DNA from: Gammaproteobacteria bacterium
GTDB lineage: Bacteria > Pseudomonadota > Gammaproteobacteria > SKWO01
Assembly (NCBI GenBank): GCA_007128895.1
Contig: SKWO01000010.1
Location: 1-54,603 of the forward strand
DNA length: 54,603 nt
Reading direction: 5' to 3'
The notes under the pieces are model-generated. The model ran no database searches, was not told the origin of the DNA, and saw only the letters and a program-made list of their open reading frames with translations. The translations under genes were made by a program, and so were the position numbers. Each line of letters opens with the position of its first letter. The first letter of the stretch is position 1. Positions 19,300 through 28,764 of this stretch are shown here, in pieces.

Positions 19300-20253
19300 A
19301 TGGAAAAGGCCGCACAGGGGACAACGGGGGCGTATACCGTCGAGGTGGGCGGTAACGAGGCCGGTCAGCGTCTCGACAACTTTCTGATCAACCGTCTCAA
19401 GGGTGCTCCGCGCAGCCTGGTCTATCGCATTGTGCGACGCGGTGAGGTGCGGGTGAACAAGGGGCGCATCCGCCCGGACTACCGCCTGGTGGCCGGTGAT
19501 CAGGTGCGCATTCCGCCGCTGCGGCTGGCCGAGCGCGAGGCGCCGGTACGCCCCGGTGATCGCGTGCTGGCATTGATCGAAGCCTCGATCCTCCACGAGG
19601 ATGAGCGGGTGCTGGTGTTGAACAAGCCTTCCGGTATCGCCGTGCACGGTGGTAGCGGTCTGGATTGGGGGGTGATCGAGGCGCTGCGCGCGCTGCGCCC
19701 CGGCCAGTCGCTGGAGCTGGTGCATCGACTGGATCGCGAGACCTCCGGCTGTCTGATGGTGGCCAAACGCCGCTCCGCCCTGCGTACCCTGCACGAGCTT
19801 TTGCGTGGAGGCGGTGTCGAGAAGCGCTACCACGCCTTGCTGCGCGGGGTGTGGCAGGGGGGCGAACGGCGTGTGGTCGCGCCGTTGCTGAAGAATACCC
19901 TGCGCTCCGGCGAGCGGATGGTGCGGGTCGATGAGGCCGGCAAGCCGGCCGAGAGTCGCATCCGATCGCTGCAGTCGTTGCAGGGGGCCACACTGGCCGA
20001 GATACGGCTGGTGACCGGACGCACCCATCAGGCGCGTGTTCATTGTGCCCATATCGGCATGCCGATCGCCGGGGATGCCAAGTACGGTGACGAGGCCTTC
20101 AACGCGCAGCTGCGCGAACAGGGGCTCAACCGGCTCTTTCTGCATGCCCGTTCGCTGCGCCTGCGTTGGCCTGAGGGGGGCGAGCTGGCGGTCGAGGCAC
20201 CCTTGGACAAGGCGCTGCTGGCGGTGGTGCGCCGTCTCGGTGGGCAGCCATGA
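19300..20253 (+). CDS. rluC: 23S rRNA pseudouridine synthase RluC-like
   Basis: S4 domain ([36 protein letters not shown]) and [15 protein letters not shown] catalytic motif; divergent from rne. Confidence 0.92.
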   Translation: MEKAAQGTTGAYTVEVGGNEAGQRLDNFLINRLKGAPRSLVYRIVRRGEVRVNKGRIRPDYRLVAGDQVRIPPLRLAEREAPVRPGDRVLALIEASILHEDERVLVLNKPSGIAVHGGSGLDWGVIEALRALRPGQSLELVHRLDRETSGCLMVAKRRSALRTLHELLRGGGVEKRYHALLRGVWQGGERRVVAPLLKNTLRSGERMVRVDEAGKPAESRIRSLQSLQGATLAEIRLVTGRTHQARVHCAHIGMPIAGDAKYGDEAFNAQLREQGLNRLFLHARSLRLRWPEGGELAVEAPLDKALLAVVRRLGGQP

Positions 20254-20918
20254 GCTGGCGGCTGATCGTCTTTGACTGGGACGGCACGCTGATGGATTCG
20301 CAGGCGCGCATCGTCGCTTCGCTACGTGCCGCGGCGCGGGATATCGCCGCCCCCGAGCGCAGTGATAGTGAACTGGCCGACGTCATCGGGCTGGGGCTGG
20401 TCGAGGCGTTGCAGCAGCTCTTCCCCGAGCTGGAGCCAGCCGATCAGACGCAGCTGGTGGAGCGCTATCGCCACCACTTTCTCGTTGCCGAGCCGACGCC
20501 GACCCGCCTCTTTGATGGGGTGGGCGAGCTGCTGGCACAGCTGGAAGCGGCCGGCTATCTGCTGGCGGTGGCGACCGGCAAGGCGCGCCGCGGGCTGGAT
20601 CGAGTGCTGGCCGAGACCGGCCTCAAGGGCCGTTTTCACGCCACGCGCTGCGCCGACGAGAGCCGTTCCAAGCCACATCCGCAGATGCTGCTGGAGGTGA
20701 TGGAGCTGACCGGTGTGGCGGCGTACGAGACGGTGATGGTGGGTGATACGGTCTACGACCTGGAGATGGCGCGCCACGCCGGTACGGCGTCGGTGGGGGT
20801 GAGCTGGGGTGTGCATGCGGTCGAGCGGTTGCAGGGCTGCGCGCCGTTGGCCTGTATTGATCGATGGGATGAACTGCCGGCGCTGCTGGCATCGACTCGG
20901 CCCGAGGTGAAAGGATGA
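20250..20918 (+). CDS. HAD-IA family phosphatase (phosphoglycolate-phosphatase-like)
   Basis: [43 protein letters not shown]. Confidence 0.88.
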   Translation: MSWRLIVFDWDGTLMDSQARIVASLRAAARDIAAPERSDSELADVIGLGLVEALQQLFPELEPADQTQLVERYRHHFLVAEPTPTRLFDGVGELLAQLEAAGYLLAVATGKARRGLDRVLAETGLKGRFHATRCADESRSKPHPQMLLEVMELTGVAAYETVMVGDTVYDLEMARHAGTASVGVSWGVHAVERLQGCAPLACIDRWDELPALLASTRPEVKG

Positions 20919-21943
20919 CGGACAAATGGTTGTCAGGTGTGGGCTGGGATCGGCCCGCTGAGAAGTCGAGCCAGACGGCGCAGGCACCCTCGGAGGGTGC
21001 CCCCGGTTGGGAGCGCGAGACGCTCAACAAGCTGCTCTTCGACTCGCTGCAGGAGCAGCGGCGCAAGCGGCGCTGGGGCATCTTCTTCCGTCTGCTCGGT
21101 TTTGCCTACCTCTTTGCGATCGGCTGGCTGCTGTGGCAGGGCAGCGACGGACTGGGCGGCGATGGCGACCGCGGCAAGGGACAGCACACCGCACTGGTGG
21201 AGGTGCAGGGCATCATCGCCGATGGGGCCCAGGCGAGTGCCGATGCGGTGGTCGGCGGGCTGCGGGCGGCCTTTCGCGATCGCAACACGGCGGCGGTGGT
21301 GCTGCGCATCAACAGCCCGGGCGGCAGTCCGGTACAGGCCGGCTACATCAACGATGAGATTCGGCGGCTGCGCGCGTTGCACCCGGAGACCCCGCTCTAC
21401 GCGGTAATCAGTGATCTGGGCGCCTCCGGCGGTTACTACATCGCCGCTTCGGCCGACCAGATCTACGTCAACGAGTCGAGTCTGGTCGGTTCGATCGGTG
21501 TCCTGATGAACGGCTTCGGTTTTGTCGATGCGATCGACAAGCTGGGCATCGAGCGGCGCCTGATGACCGCCGGCGAGCACAAGGGCTTCTTCGACCCCTT
21601 CCTGCCGATGACGGAGGCGGATGAGGCGCATATCCACCAGCTGCTCGATCGGCTGCACGAGCGCTTCATCGAGGTGGTGCGCGAGGGGCGTGGTGAGCGC
21701 CTGACGGGCGATGAGGCGCTGCTTTTCAGTGGTCTGATCTGGTCCGGCCTGGAGAGCATTGAACTGGGGCTGGCGGATGGGCTGGGCAGTGCCAGCTACG
21801 TGGCGCGTGAGGTGGTCGGCGTCGAGCGCATGGTCGATTTTACCCGCCGTCCCCACTACCTGGAACGGATGATCGAACGCCTCGGCATGGTGGTGGCCGA
21901 CCGCCTGGCGACCCATCTCGGCGGGCAGTGGCAGTTGCGTTAA
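20915..21943 (+). CDS. sppA: signal peptide peptidase SppA-like S49 peptidase
   Basis: single TM, INSPGGSPVQAGYI, SDLGASGGYYIAASADQIYVNESSLVGSIGVL. Confidence 0.9.
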   Translation: MTDKWLSGVGWDRPAEKSSQTAQAPSEGAPGWERETLNKLLFDSLQEQRRKRRWGIFFRLLGFAYLFAIGWLLWQGSDGLGGDGDRGKGQHTALVEVQGIIADGAQASADAVVGGLRAAFRDRNTAAVVLRINSPGGSPVQAGYINDEIRRLRALHPETPLYAVISDLGASGGYYIAASADQIYVNESSLVGSIGVLMNGFGFVDAIDKLGIERRLMTAGEHKGFFDPFLPMTEADEAHIHQLLDRLHERFIEVVREGRGERLTGDEALLFSGLIWSGLESIELGLADGLGSASYVAREVVGVERMVDFTRRPHYLERMIERLGMVVADRLATHLGGQWQLR

Positions 21944-21962
21944 GGAAGCGTTGCTTCCTTAA
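21940..21962. terminator. hairpin shared by convergent gene ends (possible bidirectional terminator)
   Basis: perfect TTAAGGAAGC-GTT-GCTTCCTTAA stem containing the sppA and maf stop codons. Confidence 0.5.
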
Positions 21963-22543
21963 GGAATTTTCACGCCGGCTGTTTGCAGCATCGTGACCAG
22001 ACGGATCAGCGGCAGGCCGATCAGGGCGTTGGGGTCGTCGCCCTCGAACCGTTCGAGGAGGGTGACGCCCAGGCCCTCGGCCTTGCACGCGCCGGCGCAG
22101 TCGTACGGCTGCTCGCGGTCGAGGTAGCGCGCGATGGTGGCGTCGTCGAGACGGCGAAAGTGGACCCGGAAGGGGACGCAATCGAGCTGAAACGAGCCGT
22201 CGCGGGCGTCGAGCAGACAGAGGCCGGTGAGCAGCTCGCTGCAGCGGCCCGAGGCGCGTCGCAGCTGCTCCTCGGCCCGCTCGCGGCTGCCCGGCTTGCC
22301 GGTGATTTCGCCATCGATGACCGCGACCTGGTCGGAGCCGATGATCAGCGCCTGCGGATGGGCGGCGGCCACGGCCTCGGCCTTGGCGCGGGCCAGTCGG
22401 GTGGCCAGCTCGGTCGGTGACTCATCCGCCAGACGGCGTTCATCGACCTGCGGTGCGGCGCAGGTGAAGGGCAGGCCGAGCCGCTCCAGCAGGGCGCGGC
22501 GGTAGGGTGAGGTGGAGGCCAGGACCAGTGGGCGGTTCATCAT
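21959..22543 (-). CDS. Maf-family nucleotide pyrophosphatase
   Basis: LVLASTSPYRRALLERLGLPF, ALIIGSDQVAVIDGEI. Confidence 0.93.
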   Translation of the reverse strand: MMNRPLVLASTSPYRRALLERLGLPFTCAAPQVDERRLADESPTELATRLARAKAEAVAAAHPQALIIGSDQVAVIDGEITGKPGSRERAEEQLRRASGRCSELLTGLCLLDARDGSFQLDCVPFRVHFRRLDDATIARYLDREQPYDCAGACKAEGLGVTLLERFEGDDPNALIGLPLIRLVTMLQTAGVKIP

Positions 22544-24354
22544 TCGATCTCGATCAACGCTTCGTCCGGGGTGACGCTGTCGCCCTTGGCGACATGGATC
22601 GCCTTGATCGTGCCGGCCACCGGCGCCTGCACCTCGGTCTCCATCTTCATCGCCTCGGTGATCAGTACCGGCTGGCCGGCGCTGACGGCATCGCCCGGCT
22701 TGACCAGGATGTCGACCACGCTGCCCGGCATCGAGGCGCTGACGTGGCCGGGCTGGGTGGCGCGTGGGCGGCCGTTGCCGCTGTTGCCGGCGGCAGCGCG
22801 GCCCTCACCATCCGGGGCAAACTCGGCGATCGTCTCCAGCAGTACCTCCTCTGGCTCGCCGTCGACGGTCAGGTAGAAGGGGCGCTGCGCCTGGCTGCGG
22901 TGGCCGGCGCCGGTCAGGCGCACGTGGTAGCTCTCGCCGTGCAAGGTGATGGTGAACTCGGTTGGCGCGGCACGTCGCTCGGCCGACTCGGTCGGCAGCT
23001 CCAATGGCTCTGGAGTCAAGGTGCCGTCCTGGCGCGCCTGCAGGAACTTGCGACCGATCTCGGGGAACATGGCGTAGGTGAGGACGTCTTCTTCCGAGCG
23101 GGCCAACGCACCGATCTCGTCGCGCAGTCGTGCCATCTCCGGCGCCAGACGGTCGGCCGGCCGGCCTTCGATCGGCGGTTCGCCGCCCAGGGCGAGACGG
23201 CGCAGCCCCTCGTCGACCGGGCCAGGCGCGCGGCCGTAACGGCCCTGCAGGTAGAAGCGGGTCTCGTTGGTGATGGTCTTGTAGCGCTCGCCGGTGAGGA
23301 CGTTGAGTACCGCCTGGGTGCCGACGATCTGCGAGGTCGGGGTGACCAGGGGCGGGTAGCCAAGCTCCTTGCGCACGCGCGGGATCTCGGCGAGTACCTC
23401 GTCCATGCGGTCGAGCGCCCCTTGTTCACGCAGCTGGTTGGAGAGGTTGGAGATCATGCCGCCGGGTACCTGATTGACCTGAACCCGGGTGTCGAGGCCG
23501 GTGAACTCGCTCTCGAAGCGGGCGTACTTGCGCCGTACTTCGCGGAAGTAGAAGCCGATCTCCTGCAGCAGTTCGAGATCCAGGCCGCTGTCGTACGGGG
23601 TATCGCGCAAGGCGGCGACCAGGCTCTCGGTGGCGGCGTGGCTGGTGCCGCCGGAGAAGGCCGAGATCGCCGTGTCGATGCCGAGTGCGCCGTGCTCGAT
23701 CGCCTTGTACTGGCAGATGGCGGAGAGGCCGGCAGTGGCGTGCGAGTGGATGTGCAGCGGGATCGGCACCGCACCGGTGATCGCCGTGGTCAGCTCGGCG
23801 GCGACCTGAGGGGTGAGCAGGCCGGCCATGTCCTTGAGAGCCAGGCTGTCGCAGCCCATGGTATGCAGCTCACGCGCCTGCTGGACAAACTGTTCTACGG
23901 TGTGAACCGGGCTGGTGGTGTAGCAGATCGTCCCTTGGGCATGTTGCCCGGTGGCCTTGACCGCCTCGATCGGTACCTGCAGGTTGCGCAGGTCGTTCAT
24001 CGCGTCGAAGACGCGGAAGATACTGACGCCATTGGCGGCGGCCCGCTCGATGAAGGCGTGGACCACGTCGTCCGGGTAGTGGCGGTAGCCGAGCAGGTTC
24101 TGGCCGCGCAGCAGCATCTGGATCGGTGTGTTGGGCAGCGCCGCGTGCAGTGCGCGCAGCCGCTCCCACGGGTCTTCCTGCAGAAAGCGGACGCAGGCGT
24201 CGAAGGTGGCGCCGCCCCACGCCTCCAGCGACCAGAAGCCGACCCGGTCGAGGCGCTCGCAGATCGGCAGCATGTCCTCGGTACGCAGGCGGGTGGCGAT
24301 CAGCGACTGGTGGGCGTCGCGTAGAACGGTATCGGTGATGCGGACTTTTGGCAT
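22540..24354 (-). CDS. pyruvate carboxylase subunit B / oxaloacetate decarboxylase alpha-like
   Basis: MPKVRITDTVLRDAHQSLIATRLRTEDM; C-terminal biotinyl motif ITEAMKMETEVQAP. Confidence 0.92.
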   Translation of the reverse strand: MPKVRITDTVLRDAHQSLIATRLRTEDMLPICERLDRVGFWSLEAWGGATFDACVRFLQEDPWERLRALHAALPNTPIQMLLRGQNLLGYRHYPDDVVHAFIERAAANGVSIFRVFDAMNDLRNLQVPIEAVKATGQHAQGTICYTTSPVHTVEQFVQQARELHTMGCDSLALKDMAGLLTPQVAAELTTAITGAVPIPLHIHSHATAGLSAICQYKAIEHGALGIDTAISAFSGGTSHAATESLVAALRDTPYDSGLDLELLQEIGFYFREVRRKYARFESEFTGLDTRVQVNQVPGGMISNLSNQLREQGALDRMDEVLAEIPRVRKELGYPPLVTPTSQIVGTQAVLNVLTGERYKTITNETRFYLQGRYGRAPGPVDEGLRRLALGGEPPIEGRPADRLAPEMARLRDEIGALARSEEDVLTYAMFPEIGRKFLQARQDGTLTPEPLELPTESAERRAAPTEFTITLHGESYHVRLTGAGHRSQAQRPFYLTVDGEPEEVLLETIAEFAPDGEGRAAAGNSGNGRPRATQPGHVSASMPGSVVDILVKPGDAVSAGQPVLITEAMKMETEVQAPVAGTIKAIHVAKGDSVTPDEALIEIE

Positions 24355-24358
24355 GACG

Positions 24359-25774
24359 TCAGTATCCATGGTGGGCGACAAGGGCGGCTGCGATGGCAGC
24401 GGCCAGTTCGTTGCGTGAGCGGCGCACCGAGTAGTCGGTCAGCTCCGGGTGGGCCTCGACGAAGCCGGTATTGAAATGGCCGGAGGCGAAGGTCGGGTCG
24501 TCGAGGATGGCTCGATAGTAGGGGACCGTGGTCTTGATCCCGTAGACGCCAAGATCGTCGAGCGCGCGCCGGGCACGGCGCAGCAGCGCCTCCCAGCTGG
24601 GCGCCCAGACGATCAGTTTGGCGCACATCGAGTCGTACCACGGCGGGATGGTGTAGCCGGTGTAGATCGCCGAGTCGATGCGGACACCGGGGCCGCCGGG
24701 GGCGAAGTAGCGGGTGATGCGGCCGTAGCTTGGCAGAAAGCCGTTCTTCGGGTCTTCTGCGTTGATGCGAAACTCCATGGCGAAGCCGCGGCAGGTCACC
24801 TCGGCCTGGGTGAAGCCCAGCGGAAGACCGGCGGCGATGCGCAGCTGCTCCTGAACGATGTCGATGCCGGTGACCGCCTCGGTCACCGGGTGTTCGACCT
24901 GCAGCCGGGTGTTCATCTCCATGAAGTAGAACTCGCCGCTGGCGTCGAGCAGGAACTCGACGGTGCCGGCGTTGGTGTAGCCGACCTCGCGTGCGGCCTG
25001 CACGGCCAGTTGACCGACCTTTTCTCGCTGCGCTTCACTCAGCTGGGGTGAGGGTGCGATCTCGATCAGCTTCTGGTGGCGGCGCTGGATCGAGCAGTCG
25101 CGCTCGAACAGGTGGATGGCGTTGCCGTGGCTGTCGGCGAGGACCTGTACCTCGATGTGGCGCGGGTCGACGATGCACTTTTCCAGAAAGAGCTCGGTGT
25201 TGCCGAACGCCTTGCCGGCTTCGGAGATGACGCGCGGGTAGTGGCTGCGCAGCTCGGCTTCACTGTCGCAGCGGCGGATGCCGCGACCGCCGCCGCCGGC
25301 ACTTGCCTTGAGCATCACCGGGTAGCCGATCTGCGCGGCGGCCGTGACGGCCTCGTCGAGCGAGGTCAATCCCTGGGTGCCGGGGGTGACCGGCACGCCG
25401 GCACGGATCATCAGCGCGCGCGCGGCGGTCTTGTCGCCCATGGTACGGATCACGTCGGCGCTGGGGCCGACGAACAGGATGCCGCGGCGGCGGCACGCCT
25501 CGGCCAGTTCCGGGTTCTCCGACAAGAATCCATAGCCGGGGTGAAGGGCGTCGCAGCCGGTGGCGGCCGCCAGATTGACCAGACGGTGGACGTTGAGATA
25601 GCCGGCGACCGTGTCCGGGCCGAGACAGTGGGCCTCGTCGGCCTTCTTGACGTGCAGCGCATGGCGATCCGCCTCGGCAAAGACGGCGACCGACGTAATG
25701 CCCATCTCGGCGCAAGCGCGCGCGATGCGGACGGCGATTTCGCCACGGTTGGCGATGAGCAGTTTGCGAATCAC
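24359..25774 (-). CDS. biotin carboxylase / pyruvate carboxylase subunit A
   Basis: MIRKLLIANRGEIAVRIARACAEMG, KASAGGGGRGIRRC, FMEMNTRLQVEHPVTE. Confidence 0.93.
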   Translation of the reverse strand: MIRKLLIANRGEIAVRIARACAEMGITSVAVFAEADRHALHVKKADEAHCLGPDTVAGYLNVHRLVNLAAATGCDALHPGYGFLSENPELAEACRRRGILFVGPSADVIRTMGDKTAARALMIRAGVPVTPGTQGLTSLDEAVTAAAQIGYPVMLKASAGGGGRGIRRCDSEAELRSHYPRVISEAGKAFGNTELFLEKCIVDPRHIEVQVLADSHGNAIHLFERDCSIQRRHQKLIEIAPSPQLSEAQREKVGQLAVQAAREVGYTNAGTVEFLLDASGEFYFMEMNTRLQVEHPVTEAVTGIDIVQEQLRIAAGLPLGFTQAEVTCRGFAMEFRINAEDPKNGFLPSYGRITRYFAPGGPGVRIDSAIYTGYTIPPWYDSMCAKLIVWAPSWEALLRRARRALDDLGVYGIKTTVPYYRAILDDPTFASGHFNTGFVEAHPELTDYSVRRSRNELAAAIAAALVAHHGY

Positions 25775-25839
25775 GAAGGGGTTTCCGGGCTCTGCAAGGG
25801 GTCTGTGGATAGTTAACGGAGGGTTAACGCGGAGCTGCT

Positions 25840-25939
25840 AGACTGACGCTTGAAATGCTGCCACTGGGTACCTGATGGGTCTGGTGGTTGCATTTCTATC
25901 CCCTCGTTTTGGCGGCTCGCATGAGCCGCCATTTTTTTT
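25840..25939 (+). ncRNA. candidate small RNA or attenuated leader ending in an intrinsic terminator
   Basis: intergenic region between divergent genes; + strand ends in GGCGGCTC-GCAT-GAGCCGCC-A-TTTTTTTT; no upstream + CDS to terminate. 5' end uncertain. Confidence 0.45.
25911..25939 (+). terminator. rho-independent terminator
   Basis: perfect 8-bp GC-rich stem GGCGGCTC/GAGCCGCC, 4-nt loop, then A and 8 T. Confidence 0.88.
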
Positions 25940-26039
25940 GCGGCTGGCGCCACCCTGCTTTTCATTGTAGGTCAGTCGGCAAGAAACCGAAACCGATCTT
26001 GGGCTAGAATTGATCTCTCGAATCAGGAGAGGGAGCGAC

Positions 26040-26969
26040 ATGGGGCTGCAACTGGTCGATCTCGTCTGTGTGGGTGATGAGGCCGCGCACAACGCCTTTA
26101 CCGATCTGGTCCACTTCCTGGGGCGCTACTGGCTGGTCTACCGTGAGGGCAGCGGTCACGTCTCCCCGGATGGGACGATTCGTGTCTGTGCCTCTGAAGA
26201 TGGCCGGCTCTGGTCAACCGTGGCGCGGATTGAAGAGGTGGGCGAGGATCTGCGCGATCCCAAGCTCTCGGTGACCCCGGATGGCCGGCTGATGCTGATT
26301 GCGGCCAGCGTCGTGCGTCCTTCCGGTGGGCCGATAGTGCTGCACAATCTGGTCTGGTTCTCTCGCGATGGCCGTGAGTGGGGCGAATCGACCGCGGTCG
26401 GTGAGCGCGACCTTTGGTTGTGGCGGGTGACCTGGCAGGGGGATCGGGCCTGGGGCATCGCTTACAGCACCGGCCATTATCGCCACCAGACGCGCTTTGT
26501 TCGGCTCTATACCAGTGTCGACGGCATCAGTTTTGCGCCGCTCGGACGGCAGATCTACCAGGGCGGCTATCCGAGCGAGCACGCCCTTCTCTTTGCCGGC
26601 GATGGCACGGCGTGGTGTCTGCTGCGCTGTGACGATGAGGCGAATACGGCGATGATCGGCCACGCGCGCGAGCCCTATGCGCAGTGGCAGTGGCGGCCGG
26701 TTGGGATGCGTCTGGGCGGTCCGCAGATGATCGCTGACGGCGCCGGGCAGGCACTGGTCGCGGCACGTCTGTATGAGGGGAAGACACGCACCGCGCTTTG
26801 CACGCTCGATCTGGCCTCGGCCACCCTGAGCGAGCAGCTGGTGTTGCCATCGGGGGGAGATACCAGCTATCCCGGTGTGGTCGCCGTCGATGGCGGTTGG
26901 CTGGTCAGCTACTACTCGGCGCACGAAGGGCCGTGCCGCGTCTATGTGGCGCGCGTGGCCCGAAACTGA
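26040..26969 (+). CDS. sialidase/glycosidase-like beta-propeller protein, apparently cytoplasmic
   Basis: repeated Asp-box-like segments (ASEDGRLWS, SRDGREWGE, SVDGISFAP); no signal peptide. Confidence 0.6.
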   Translation: MGLQLVDLVCVGDEAAHNAFTDLVHFLGRYWLVYREGSGHVSPDGTIRVCASEDGRLWSTVARIEEVGEDLRDPKLSVTPDGRLMLIAASVVRPSGGPIVLHNLVWFSRDGREWGESTAVGERDLWLWRVTWQGDRAWGIAYSTGHYRHQTRFVRLYTSVDGISFAPLGRQIYQGGYPSEHALLFAGDGTAWCLLRCDDEANTAMIGHAREPYAQWQWRPVGMRLGGPQMIADGAGQALVAARLYEGKTRTALCTLDLASATLSEQLVLPSGGDTSYPGVVAVDGGWLVSYYSAHEGPCRVYVARVARN

Positions 26970-26981
26970 GGGGTGGATATC

Positions 26982-27293
26982 ATGTTCAAGCTGGTCTTTT
27001 TCGTGCCTGAAAGCCACCTGGAGACGGTCAAACAGGCCGTCTTCGATGTCGGCGCCGGGCGCATGGGCGACTATGAGCACTGCTGCTGGCAGGTCGCGGG
27101 GCAGGGGCAGTTTCGCCCACTGGCCGGGAGTCAGCCCTTTATCGGTCGGCAGGGCGAGGTGGAGCAGGTGGCCGAGTATCGGGTCGAGATGGTCTGCGAC
27201 GGGGCGGTGATCGAAGCCGCCGTGGCGGCGCTGCGGGCGGCCCATCCCTACGAGGAGCCGGCCTTCGATGTCTGGCGTCTGGAGGCTTTCTGA
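26982..27293 (+). CDS. YqfO/NIF3 C-terminal-domain-like protein
   Basis: MFKLVFFVPESHLETVKQAVFDVGAGRMGDYEHCCWQ...HPYEEPAFDVWRLE. Confidence 0.85.
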   Translation: MFKLVFFVPESHLETVKQAVFDVGAGRMGDYEHCCWQVAGQGQFRPLAGSQPFIGRQGEVEQVAEYRVEMVCDGAVIEAAVAALRAAHPYEEPAFDVWRLEAF

Positions 27294-28762
27294 TGCGTCG
27301 TCTGCTGGTGATGGTCGTGTTGCTGGTGGCTGCCTGGCCGGCCCAGGCGGCGATCGACTGGGTCACGTCGTATGAATCCGGGTTGGATGAGGCCGAGCGA
27401 CAGGGACGGCCGGCACTGCTCTATTTCGACGCCGGCTGGTGCAGCTGGTGCCACCGCTGGCTGGAGGGGGCGTTGGCCGACCCGCGCGTGGCGGCACTGA
27501 TTGAGCAGCGTTTCGTGCCGATCAAGGTCGATTACGACGCCCGTCCTGACCTGGTTGAGCGCTATCGGGTGACTGGCCTGCCCTTCACCGCCGTGGTCGA
27601 GGCCGACGGCGCCGTGCGTCTGGGTTTTGTCGGTCTGGTGGCCACGGACGATCTGTTGCGTCGGCTCGAGGATGAGGTGGGGGGGCGGCGTGATGCCGAG
27701 CTGCGCCTGGCGGCCTTTCCGCCGATCCGGCCGGCTTCGCTGGATGAGGCGGGCTATGCCGTCTTCGAGGAGGCCTTTCTGGAGGCGCTCGAACGGCTCT
27801 ACGATGCCGAGCGCGAGGCGCTTTGGGGGCTTTTTGAAACCGGCCTGAGCCTGAAATGGCCGCAGCCGATGACGTGGCTCTGGCTGGAAGAGCGCGGTCT
27901 GTGGCCTGAGCGCCACAGGGCGGCGCGACAGGGGGAGGTGGCGCGGCTGTGGGATGGCGTCGATGGCGGCTTCTTTCTCTATCGCGATGTCACTCCGCCG
28001 CTGGACCATCTGGAGACGGCCAAGCTGCTCGAGCCGAACGCCTGGATGACCGCCTGGCTCTCCAACGGTAGCCGGCGCGAGACACGCCATGCGGCGGCTT
28101 CGGCACTGCTCTATATCCATTCGACCCTGCGCGAACATGGGACCGGCGGGCTGTTTCAGGCCCAGCGCGCCGATGCTGCCTACTATGCCTTGCCGGCGGC
28201 CGAGCGGCTGCGCCGCGAGCCGCCGGTGGTCGACCCGGTGCAGCGGGCCGACAGCAACGGGCTGGCCGTGGTGGCGCTGGCCTGCGCCGTGCGCCGGGGG
28301 GCGCCACAGCGTACGGTGCTCGACCTGGCCACCGGCGCGCTCGACTTTCTGCTCGAGGAGATGGTCGAGGGCGGACGGCTTTATCACTACCGCGAGGCCG
28401 GTCAACTGACCGAGTCGGCCTTCGCCCTCGATCTTTTTGCCGTGCTGGCTGCCGGTCTGGCCCTGGATGCGCTGCAGCCGGAGGCCGGCTGGCTGGCGCG
28501 CCTGCAGCCGATCGCGGAGCAGGCTGCCGATTGGCTGGCGGAGGCGGATGAGGCGGTCTGGTCGAATCGACTGGCCGGCTGGGTGGCTTGGGTCGCCGTG
28601 CAGGCGCGTTTCGATCTGCCGGAGGGGAGTGTCGAGCGTGCGCTGCAGCAGCTTTCGCTCGGGGCGGAGACCTTGCCGGACGAGTTGATCCCCGGGCTGG
28701 CCGCTTGGCGGCTCCGGCTGCAGCCGGAGCGATTGTCGCTCGCCGGTTGCTGGGGGCGATAG
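27293..28762 (+). CDS. secreted thioredoxin-fold protein with long helical C-terminal domain
   Basis: signal peptide; LLYFDAGWCSWCHRWLEGALADPRVAALIEQRFVPIKVD. Confidence 0.75.
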   Translation: MRRLLVMVVLLVAAWPAQAAIDWVTSYESGLDEAERQGRPALLYFDAGWCSWCHRWLEGALADPRVAALIEQRFVPIKVDYDARPDLVERYRVTGLPFTAVVEADGAVRLGFVGLVATDDLLRRLEDEVGGRRDAELRLAAFPPIRPASLDEAGYAVFEEAFLEALERLYDAEREALWGLFETGLSLKWPQPMTWLWLEERGLWPERHRAARQGEVARLWDGVDGGFFLYRDVTPPLDHLETAKLLEPNAWMTAWLSNGSRRETRHAAASALLYIHSTLREHGTGGLFQAQRADAAYYALPAAERLRREPPVVDPVQRADSNGLAVVALACAVRRGAPQRTVLDLATGALDFLLEEMVEGGRLYHYREAGQLTESAFALDLFAVLAAGLALDALQPEAGWLARLQPIAEQAADWLAEADEAVWSNRLAGWVAWVAVQARFDLPEGSVERALQQLSLGAETLPDELIPGLAAWRLRLQPERLSLAGCWGR

Positions 28763-28764
28763 GC

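Noticed and set aside
18799-20145. Upstream in-frame extension of the rne ORF (annotated as 1360 aa)
   Set aside because: Conserved RNase E N-terminus starts at 18798; the extension overlaps the rne promoter/UTR and rluC antisense.
22507-24324. 605-aa plus-strand ORF opposite the pyruvate carboxylase B subunit
   Set aside because: Shadow ORF; composition typical of antisense GC-rich translation.
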